Below, piece by piece: positions 33,055 through 42,674 of a stretch of DNA of 64,000 nucleotides. Both the position numbers and the translations under genes were made by a program. The stretch spans positions 62,001 through 126,000 of the forward strand of contig QJPP01003512.1 in NCBI GenBank assembly GCA_003996215.1, read 5' to 3'. The stretch comes from Jaltomata sinuosa (taxonomy: Eukaryota; Streptophyta; Magnoliopsida; Solanales; Solanaceae). The notes under the pieces were generated by a model. The model saw only the letters and a list, made by a program, of their open reading frames with translations, was not told the DNA's origin and ran no database searches. Numbering within the stretch: position 1 is the stretch's first letter; every line of letters begins with the position of its first letter.

Positions 33055-33910
33055 ACCACCTGCTAGACCATCTATTGAGGAGCCTCCCATCTTGGAGCTC
33101 AAAGCGCTTTCATCTCACCTCCAATATATGTTCTTAGGAGCTAATGACACCTTGCCAATTATTATTGCTGCAGATTTTGGTGAAGGGCAGGTTGAAGCTC
33201 TAGTTTCTGTTCTGAGAAAGTTCAAAAGGGACATTGGTTGGTCTATTGCTGACATCATTGGAATTTTGCCTAGAATCTGCACACATAAAATTCAGCTCAT
33301 GCCAGATTGTATTCCGAGTATTGAGCACTAGTGTAGGTTGAATCAGCCTATGCAAGAGGTTGTCAAGAAAGAGATCATCAAGTGGATGGATGCAGGTGTG
33401 GTTTACCCTATTGCGGACAGCAAATTGGTGAACCCTATTCAGTGTGTGCCTAAGAAGGGTGGGATTATTGTAGTCCCAAATGCAAAGAATGAGTTGATTC
33501 TAATGAGACCGGTCAGAGGCTGGCGCATATGCATGGGTTACAGGAAGATGAATTCTTGGACTGAGAAAGATCATTTTTCGATGCCGTTCATAGATCAGAT
33601 GTTATACCGTCTTACTGGTAGAGGATGGTATTATTTTTTTGATGGTTATTTAGGATACAATCAGATCTTGATTGCTCCTAAAGACCAAGAGAAGACCATT
33701 TTCACCTGTCCATATGGGATATTTATTTTCAAGAGGATGCCTTTTGGTCTATGCAATGCACCTGCTATATTTCAGCGTTGCATGATGTCTATTTTCTCAG
33801 ACATCGTGGAGGAAACTATTGAGGTATTTATGAATGACTTTTCGGTAGTTGGTGAATCTTTTGATAATTTTTTGTCTCATCTCAGTTGTGTGCTAAAGAG
33901 GTGTGAATAA
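33055..33910 (+). pseudogene. Athila-2 reverse transcriptase
   Basis: Copies element RNA into cDNA. Blocks in order are LKALSSHLQYMFLGANDTLP, FKRDIGWSIADIIGI, VVKKEIIKWMDAGVVYPI, then VNPIQCVPKKGG, WRICMGYRKMN, GYLGYNQILIAPKDQEKTIF, CPYGIFIFKRMPFGLCNAPA, and EVFMNDFSVVGESFD. The active-site FMDD reads FMND: the first aspartate is N (codon at 33833-33835), so the enzyme is dead even without the stops at 33329 and 33908. YFFDGY near 33640 keeps the other catalytic aspartate. The frame is the same as the RNase H and integrase that follow, so this was one polyprotein. Confidence 0.92.
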
Positions 33911-34717
33911 TGCAACTTAGTACTGAACTGGGAGAAGTGTCACTTCATGGTGAAAGAGGGTATAATGCTTGGCCATTGGATCTCCAAGAAGGGTATAGAG
34001 GTCAACAAAGCGAAGATATATGTAATTGAAAATTTTCCTCCATAAGTTTTTATGAAGGGGATTCGAAGCTTTTTGGGGCATGTTGGTTTCTATCACAGGT
34101 TTATCAAAGACTTATCTACGATTGCACATCCCTTGTGCAAGCTTTAAGAGAAGGAAGTGAAGTTTATTTTCGATGATGCATGTGTGAAGGCATTCAAGTG
34201 CCTTAAGGAAAAGTTGATCTTTGCTCCCATTATTATTTCTCATAATTGGTCTCAGCCCTTTGAGGTTATGTGTGATGCTAGTGGAGTGGCTCTAGGAGCA
34301 GTCCTAGGCCAAAGGCACGAAAAGATTCTCCATCCCATATACTACACTAGCAAAGCACTTAATCCTACTCAAAAGAACTATATGGTGACAGAACAAGAGT
34401 TGCTTGATGTGGTTTTTGCATTCGAAAAGTTCAGATATTATTTTTTTAGCACTAAGGTAATTGTGCACACTGACCATGCAGCTCTTAGGTACCTCATGGT
34501 GAAAAAAGATGCGAATATGAGATTGATTAGATGGGTGTTGCTGCTGCAAGAATTTTACTTTGAGGTCAAGGACAGGAAGGGCACAAAAAATCAAGTAGCA
34601 GATCACTTATCTTGGTTAGAGAAAGAAGCAATGCTTAAGCGGAATGATAAACAAGAGATTGATGATTGGTTTAAAAATGAGCAAGTGTTGGCTGCCTCCC
34701 AAGATCTGATTCCATAG
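33911..34717 (+). pseudogene. Athila-2 RT thumb/connection and RNase H
   Basis: Continues the RT frame: KCHFMVKEGIMLGHWISKKG and IRSFLGHVGFYHRFIKDLS (to about 34120), then RNase H from 34157. All four acidic residues of RNase H can be picked out: MCDAS (about 34270), TEQELLDVVFAFEKFRYY (about 34390), HTDHAALRYL (about 34470) and NQVADHLS (about 34600). Stops lie at about 34043, 34145 and 34715. This is one of the better conserved domains in the window. Confidence 0.9.
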
Positions 34718-35953
34718 TTTTCTGACATTGCCAACTATTTGTCAAGTGATGTGGCACCTCCTGATATGTCGGTACACCAGCGAAGAAAGTTCATGTCTGA
34801 TGTGAAGAAATTTTTCTGGGATGAGCCATTCTTATTTTGTGTGTGTGCTAATACCATGATTCTTAGATGTGTGCCTGAAGCTGAGATGATGGAGATACTA
34901 GAGGCCTGCCATTCATCCCCTGTTAGGGGATATCATAGTCGTATCCGAACTTCTCACAAGATCTTACAATGCGGCTACTATTGGCTGACCATCCATAAAG
35001 ATGCTCATGATTTTGCTAGAGCTTGCAGTAGATGTAAGAACGAAGGAGATATATCAAGGAGGCATGAGCTTCCTCTTACTCCTATCCTTGTGATCAAACT
35101 GTTTGATGTATGGGGTATTGACTCCATGGGCCCTTTTGTGAGTTTGAATGGAAATCGGTACATATTGGTGACTGTTGACTTTGTATCTAAGTGGTTGGAG
35201 GCGGGTGCGCTTCCCAGTAATGAATGCAAGTGAGTCACAGCGTTCTTGAAAAATAACATATTCTCCAGATTTGGTACACCGTGGGCGATTATTAGTGATG
35301 GAGGCTCTCACTTCTACAATAAGTTGTTTCATGCTTTACTCGAGAAATATGGAGTGAAACACAAGGTTACAACCCCTTATCATCCCCAGACTAGTGGGAA
35401 AGTTGAGGTTTCCAACAGAGAGATAAAGTCAATCCTGTCTAAAAAACTGTCAATGAAAATAGAACGGATTGGTCACAAAAACTAGATGATGCTTTGTGGG
35501 CATACCAGACTGTATACAAGACATCAATAGGTATGTCACCATATCAGCTTGTGTTGAGGAAAGCATTCCATCTTCTTGTTTGAGCTAGAGTATAAGGCCA
35601 TGTGAGCATTAAAGAAGTTGAATCTAGACTAGTCTGCAGCATCGTTTTAGTGGCTTGGCAGTTGAATGAGTTAGATGAGTTCCGCCTCAATGCATATGAG
35701 AGTTCAGCCTTGTACAAGGAAAAGATGAAGTTGTACCATGACTGGAAGATTGAGAAGAGAGATTTCCAGCCTGGTGATTTGGTCCTATTGTTCAGTTCCA
35801 GACTTCACTTGTTTCCTGGCAAGCTGAAGTTCAAGTGGATTGGACCATTCAGAGTGGTACAAGTATTCCCACATGGGTCTATAGAGCTTTAAAATCATGA
35901 GGGAATGATATTCAAAGCAAATGGGCAGCGGATAAAAGCATATTTGGGGACTG
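34718..35953 (+). pseudogene. Athila-2 integrase
   Basis: An H2C2 zinc region (ACHSSPVRGYHSRIRTSHKI...ARACSRC, about 34908-35035) is followed by the core with WGIDSMGPF (35115), IISDGGSHFYN (35290) and SNREIK (35413). The D,D,E triad is therefore intact. A C-terminal part follows with KIEKRDFQPGDLVLL, FKWIGPFRVVQVF and GQRIKAYLGTAEK (35745-35960). A stop at 35231 and a frameshift near 35445 break it. No chromodomain follows, as expected for Athila. Athila-1 has the same protein with the first aspartate changed. Confidence 0.92.
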
Positions 35954-36019
35954 CAGAGAAGCTGAAAGCTATTGAAGTTTGGACTCTTAGGGAATTCATG
36001 ATACCCAAAGATCTTGTTG

Positions 36020-36180
36020 AAGTATGAGTAATCAAGTGACCTGCATCATGCCACGACATTAAATTAGGTGTTGCATGGGAGGAAAACCATGAGGAAACTT
36101 TATGAAGTCTGAGTAGTCAAGTAACATGTGTGGCGTCGCAACGTTAAATTAGGCTCTGCTTGGGAGGAAACCCAAGGCTA
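36020..36180 (+). repeat. Tandem pair of Athila bracket repeats
   Basis: Unit 1 at 36020-36104 and unit 2 at 36105-36180 share GAGTAnTCAAGTnAC, a CACGACATTAAATTAGG / CAACGTTAAATTAGG block and a terminal hairpin. Hairpins are CATGG-GAGGAAAA-CCATG (36074-36091) and CTTGGG-AGGAAA-CCCAAG (36159-36176). Stem bases differ in compensating pairs. A third copy at 39900-39970 follows ORF3. Confidence 0.8.
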
Positions 36181-37490
36181 ATGTTTGTTATATGTGCAGG
36201 AACAAGTGGAGGAAAAGTGCTAAAAAAGATAAAACTCAGAAAAGGGGTAAGTAAGGTTCCACGAGAAAGGTTCATGGACTATGGATCAGTCCACGAGTCA
36301 TAGACCCAACTCGTGGAACTCAGGTGAAATTGGCAAAGTGCAGTACATAATCCACGAACCAGTTCCACGAGCCGTGATTACAATCACGAGTCATGCTTTC
36401 TGGTCATAGAAATTAGATGAATAATTGGGTGGCAGGACTAATTCCACGAGCCTGGTCTATGAGCTGTGGTTCAGTTCACGACTCATGAACATGATTCGTG
36501 GAACTCAGGTAAGTTTTCTTTTAATCTACTATTCACCTGATGGACCCGACCTGACCCACGACCCCCTTTCGTTTAAATCGCACCCCCAATCAAATTTTCC
36601 CCCATTTTTCATAACATAACCGACCCCTACACTCTCCTACTCACATTCAAACACTAAAATCCTTACTAATCCTCCAGGAAATCATAAAGTTCCACAAATC
36701 ACTCCCCAAATTCCCCTCCCCCCAAATCGATTTTGCCACTGGTGCTTCACAACAAGCGCTAATAAAGTTCCTAAAACTTCACAGTTGGTCGTGGGTCTAG
36801 GTCATTGCGCAAAATAACAAGTATTCACTCACATTCTTCCATTAATTCTAAGGTATGCAATCTAATTACAACCTTATTTGAATTTTTGGATGAAATAACT
36901 TGACCTAGGGTGATTTTGGTGAAAAGTAATCATGTACAACTCTTGGGATGATGGTTTGTGGAGTCAATACTTCATATACGTATGAAACTGTGTGTATAAA
37001 TGTTGAAAGTGGTTGAAAGAATGCAAAAAGTGAAAAAAAAAAACTCTGGTTTTCTGCTATTACAGTGATCACAAGGGCATTCTATGGGTCGTGGTTCATT
37101 CCACGAACCGTGGAATGCACTCGTAGAAAATATATTAGAGACCTGTTCTTAGGTCTTATTTTCAGGATGGTCGTCCATGAGATGTGGTGCATTCCATGAG
37201 TCGTGGATGGCCCATATGAATCTTAGACCTGCAGACAGTTAAAGTCTTCTGATTTCCATGAGGGGCATTCACGAGTCGTGGATCAAACCATAAGTCATAG
37301 ATTCCACTCGTGGAACTCAGACCTGCAAACATCTTATTCTTCCTGGAAACCACGAGGGGCATTCATGAACCGTGGTTCATTCCACAGACCGTGAAACCCA
37401 CTCGTGAACCCAAGTTCAGTGAATTTGACATAATTTTTCTGGGTTCTCTTGCCTCTGTTGTACTGATATTTTCCCCCGCAAGTATAATGT
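36181..37490 (+). other. Athila-2 non-coding region between pol and ORF3
   Basis: No protein remnant. It has two clusters of the LTR-type quasi-palindromes (36250-36500 and 37070-37400, the latter with CACGAGTCGTGG at 37270-37281). Between them lies a C-rich, T-poor leader-like stretch (36540-36740). A consensus splice donor CTCAG/GTAAGTTTT lies at 36508/36509. The second cluster ends shortly before ORF3. The layout parallels Athila-1 13060-15225. Confidence 0.6.
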
Positions 37491-39780
37491 GATCGAAAAA
37501 CACCTTGCAAAAGGGTAAAGCCCCCACATCAAAGGAATTTAAAGAAGGGGCTCGTCTGTTTAAGTCTAGACTCGCCGATGAGCCAGATGAGCCTGCTGAA
37601 CCTGAATCGAGTGGGTCAGAGAAACTCTATGAAATTCAACCAAACCCGGATATAGAGCCTCAGACCATGAGACATGGGGCATAGACACAGGCAGCTGAGG
37701 AGGCAGCACTTCAGCTAGCCTTCACAGTTACAACACCAGCAATGACCACCGGTCCTCAGTCTGAAAAAGAAGAGGGGTCATTCGAGGAGGGTGATAGTAA
37801 CCGAGAGATTAACTCAGGGATTGGAACAAGGACTTGTACTAGATAAGAAAATAAGTTTGATGATTCTTAATCAGCCTCCAATGAGAAGAGTTCCTCAAAT
37901 TTGGCCACCTCGAAAGTTGCACCTCGGACACAGGCAGAGGCTGACAGAGCACAGAGACTGGAGGCTCATGATAATTGGAGATGGTGTGTTCCGAGTATGT
38001 GGACTAAATATATGCAGGGGATGTTTAAGTCTGATAGAGGTTTGCCCAAAAGGGGCATCTTTGAGGAGCCACGGATCTGGACCGAGGGCTTAGCATCCGT
38101 ACCAGATATCTATGCTACATTCACTCACTATCGGTGCGGTTGGATGGCTGAGCCTCCAGGAAGCTATTTTCTTGAGATAGTTCAAGAGATTTATGCCTCA
38201 TATGCAGCCATAAGTATCCCATTCCTTGGGCTGAGACAGCAATACCAGGATCTGCCCCCCCTCACCAGCACTTTGGTGCGGTATGCACCGGTTGACATCT
38301 CTGAGCGTACTATTCAATGGTTCCTTATGGCCAGAGTATGAGCTACAGGTTGACATAGCCGAGTGTGATTGCAAGATGAAAATAGTCCAAGATAAAATGA
38401 AGATGCAAAACCCGGTTCAGCGAGCTAACTTATTGAGATGGGTTGCGGGGTATATAGCTTAAAATGGTGAGGATGCGGAATGGGTTCACAGAGGTGACAT
38501 CAAAAAGGCGACCTTGAATTTACCAGGAAAGTTTTGGTGGGCCATTGTCTGATCTCGCATTTCTCAAACTCAGGTAGATAATACTCTGACACTTAACTAT
38601 GTAGTACTAGTGGCCAGCATCATGGCAAGTTATGAGATTAATTTCCCCCGCTGTATCTTAGAGGAGATCCATGAGTGGGCCTTCCGACTACACACCAGCA
38701 TTCCCTTTCCATGCTTGATTCACCAGCTATACATGGAGTCAGCAGTCCCGTGCATGCCAGATATAGACCACATTCTATAGGTGACTAGGATCCGGGATGT
38801 TGGGTTGATCAATGATGTTCCTAACCCGGTTGGACACAGACGAGCTTCATCCTCCATCTCAGCTAGAACTGTGAGAGTTGAGGGATCTTTAGCAGCGCAA
38901 AACCCACTAGATATACATGATACGGGGGTGAGTGTAGCTATAAAGGGAGCCACAGTGTTAGCTTTTGTGCCCTCGACCTCCTAGCCACCAGTTGGCATTC
39001 CTACAGCGCCTCTGTGCCCAGCTTCTTCTGGTAGGATTACCATTGATACTGAGTTTCTCCACAATCTGGTTGATCGCAAGGCCAATACACAGAAGTAAAT
39101 GAATTACTTATTGGATCATCTACAGCCTTAGGTGAGGTCTAATATTGCAGCTGCGGAGGCTAGGGTGAATATTGAGATAGATCGGGTCGCACGAGAGATG
39201 TTCATCTAGGTAGATACATTTAAGTGCCGAGTGAATATTTGGTTGCAGACTATATAGACCCCCAACTTGGAGCTCATTAAGGAGGAGCTGGCATGACTTA
39301 GAGAGGAGATCGGATCTATTGACACTAGCCAAACTCTGGTTGTGCCTTCCATCTCTATTGTGGTCCTACTGTCCCCGCACTGGGTTATTGATTTATTTAC
39401 TATGGTGGAGCCTGTTCTTCTGGGTGCTAGAGAAAAGAGAGTGCGCATTGATAGCACTTTTGTGGTTGAGATGGACCCTAAGAGGATGCAAAGAGACACC
39501 ACTACTTCCATGCAGTGAACCCTAGATGACATTCCCATTCTTAAGAAGACAGAGTGGTAGAGACTTCGGAGTGCATCGTCCAGTTCGGCTCTAGTGGTTG
39601 GAGGAGCCACATCGTCTATTCTTGAGAGTTCTGAGGCTCCCACTATTGGGAGGGCATCTACTATTATCCCTCATGTTATTGATCTATTGATCATGATAGC
39701 TACCGCCGCCACTGATATTGCTACAGGTGCCATATCACCAGCCTCGTCTCCACCACTGGACACCAGCGCCTAGGTGCCAC
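37490..39780 (+). pseudogene. Athila-2 third ORF (ORF3): plant-transposon-protein-like domain
   Basis: An acidic, Pro/Ser/Glu-rich N-terminal part (SKEFKEGARLFKSRLADEPD, from about 37540) precedes the domain at about 37960-38760. Its blocks include DRGLPKRGIFEEPRIW, RYAPVDISERTIQWFL, LRWVAGYIA, IKKATLNLPGKFWWAIV, YVVLVASIMASYEINFPRCI and IHEWAFRLHTSIPFPCLIHQ. These match the 'putative plant transposon protein' domain (PF20167 by memory) and the equivalent gene of Athila-1. A Ser/Thr/Ala-rich C-terminal part runs to about 39780, with a basic patch (MDPKRMQR) near 39470. The frame is interrupted by stops and shifts (for example near 38335 and 38460). It occupies the place of the env-like ORF of classical Athila, but I see no signal peptide or transmembrane segment. 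Confidence 0.7.
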
Positions 39781-41399
39781 AGGTATGTTCCTACCTCCCT
39801 ACGCATTTACTTTTCTTGATGCATTGAGGGTAATGAACATTGATTTTTGGTTGGGTGGGGGTAGCATTCATCCATATTTTGATGGGTATCTTGGCAAAAT
39901 CTAAGTATCCAAGACACCCGCATCGTGTCGAGATGTTAAATCAAGCGCTACTTGGGAGGCAACCCATGAGGGTATCTAAAAGGTACCCGAGTCCTTAGGG
40001 TTTTCTTGCATGTGTTCTTTCCCTAAGGATTTTTAATTTCTGTTGAACCGGTATATTTTGAATAGGTTGTGTGTAGTGAAAGAAGAATAGGAACTTAGCG
40101 CAGTCTATGACCTGATGTTGAACTTGATTTCGAGTGAAAAATGGAGACCCCTCAAAATTTTGTGACATGATTATCTATTTTTGATAGACCGACTATTATG
40201 GATCTGTACATGACATTATGTTAATCGATCTGATGAATGGCTTAAGCTAGAGTATGAACCTGATAGTTAGCATGTTATTGTTGTAATCTGTTCCATGTGT
40301 GTGTGAGCTGAATTTGTACTGTTCTTGCATTGTGTGCCAATCTAGAACTTGCCCGATTATTCTTGCCTAGGCTGTAGGATAGTTGATTAAGAAAGGACCA
40401 TAGGCCATTTTTAAAATAGTCCACTTTAGCCTAAATAACCATCCAAATGATTTGAATATCCTTTGATCCCTGATTTTAAGCCAAAATTGACCCTTTTTAC
40501 TGTTTAGCCTAATCACTTTCCCTATTTTCTATGAACCTTAAGTTTGACCCTGGTTCCCTCCTTGGACATTGTGTAACTCAACTCAGGAAAATTGCGTAAG
40601 TTGAGGATGGCTACTGTGGAGGTAAGTGCAAAATATGCGGTATGAAAATAAAAGGGTAGTGATAAAAGGAGTTATAACGGGTGTGGCAGATAAGAAAAAT
40701 AAAAAGAAAAAGAAAAGAAAAAGAAAAAGAAAATAGAAAAAAATATATGATGAAAAAAGTTGAGTCTGAAATAAAAGCCGCACCCGTCACTTTAGGAAAA
40801 AGAAAGAATAAAAAAGGGATGAAAAGGGAGGAAAGAAAGAGTGGTCTGGAAAGTGGAAGAAATATAGCGTAGTATCAAGGAGGGCTTAGTCACTATTTTC
40901 CAAATCTACCATTCCCGTCCCTGAGCCTATGTTACAAGCCAAGTAAATTCCTATAGTGATCCTAATCTAACTATTCAAAAACCGAGGCATAGAAAATAAG
41001 GGCAAGCCTATGGTATTGTGCATGCATTGCTTGAATATCTTTGTGAGTGTGAGTGTTCTAGTTCAGTCCCAGATATTGACATATTGTTGTGTGATTGGGA
41101 TTTCTTTGTGGTGAGGGCACTATAGTAACATTGACTGTTAATTGTTAGGGTAAGTCTCACATGTGTATGCTATGTCATTTATTGATAGCATGATGTCATA
41201 CATGGATCCTCTTGCGTTGTCTTGATAGACGAAACTTGTGCACTTGTTTTGTACTGAAATGGAGGGGGAAATTTATTGTGGGCTGAATTGCTGAATCATA
41301 TGACTGTTGTAGTTCCTGGTTTTCTTTTACTCAAGCGTCGTTCTAAGAAAGTTTTGTTTTGTCCCTTGAGGACAAGAAATGGTTTTAAGTTGATGGTGT
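39781..41399 (+). other. Athila-2 3' untranslated region with purine-rich tract and polypurine tract
   Basis: It contains the third bracket repeat (39900-39970), decayed spacer, a long purine-rich A/G tract (40680-40880) and blocks shared with Athila-1. The end reads TTGAGGACAAGAAATGG, then TTTTAAGTTGATGGTGT directly before the 3' LTR at 41400, where the plus-strand primer is expected. Confidence 0.7.
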
Positions 41400-42674
41400 T
41401 GATGTGTCGTGGTTTTGCGGCACTTTAGACACTTAAAACTTGGAATTGGAGTATGTTCTTTAGCGATTTTTAGTAGTTTTGATGTGTTTTTGAGTATTGT
41501 ACAGGAAAACATGGTTCAGAGACTAAGTGCAGAAAAAGACTAACATTTTGGCTGAAACTGCCTTCTACGACTCTACTCCACGAGTCGTGAATACTTCCTC
41601 TAGTCATGAAAGTCAGTCGTGAGAAGAGTAATGCAGATGGTGCTGAAGCCTAAGTTCTACGGGAGGTTTCTACGAGTTGTGGACCTATTCACGAGCCATA
41701 ATTCTTATACATGTAAATTGATCAAAGAAGGAGCAAAAGTTCTGAGATTAACGAAGTTGTTCCACGAGCCGTGATTCAATCCACGAGTCATAGAATGAGC
41801 TCGTGGAAGTGAACCCGCAGGATGACAAAACCTCTGAGTTTCACGAGTACTGTTGATGACCCGTAGAAGTTTCCACGGACCCTAGACTACATCCATGGAA
41901 GTTGTCGATTCCAGTTTTCCTTGTTTAATTAGGATAGAATTTCTTATGTCTATAAATACCTTTTCCAAGTTTTCTTTTACGTTTTACGCTCTATATTTTG
42001 TAGGAAACACATTCGTACACTGGTGATATTGATTTTTTCTTAGTTTTGAGAGATAACCACATTCATAGTTCTTGATTCTTAATTTCTTCTTCATTTATTC
42101 AAGTTCTCGGATTTATTTACTTCTTCTTGTAAGTATATGATCATGAATGCTTCAACAACTTCTGATTATTTACTAATGAACATGAATAGCTAAACTACAA
42201 CTAGGGTTGTGGGAACTATGAAGGATTAACAAATTAGGCAAAGTACTTGGTAATTCTAGGGCGGTGTTTATGCATTTATTATTCTTCTCTTCGCTGTGAT
42301 TGCTGTTTAACGGTGTGCAACATTAGAACTCGCCTTATCCTTACTTACCGGACCAAGGAGGTAACAGATGGGAAAATATTTGTTCAACAATGGATATTTG
42401 AGGCTACCAACCCTCATCTAATAGCTTGACCTTGTCCGGGAATAGCTAATCTGGGATCCAAGGTAAGGGCTAGTAAATCATACACTTACGACTGGACCAA
42501 GGCGTGTGGTGAAATTCATCTATCTAGGGGACCAACCATTTAGGTGAACCTAACTTACCGATCTTACATGCTAAGCACCAAGCTAGTTCACTAAGTACAA
42601 CGTCTTACTAAGTTATGATCTCATTGGGAATAGTACCCTAGTCACTTCTCTCATTGATACCAACTCTTGAAACT

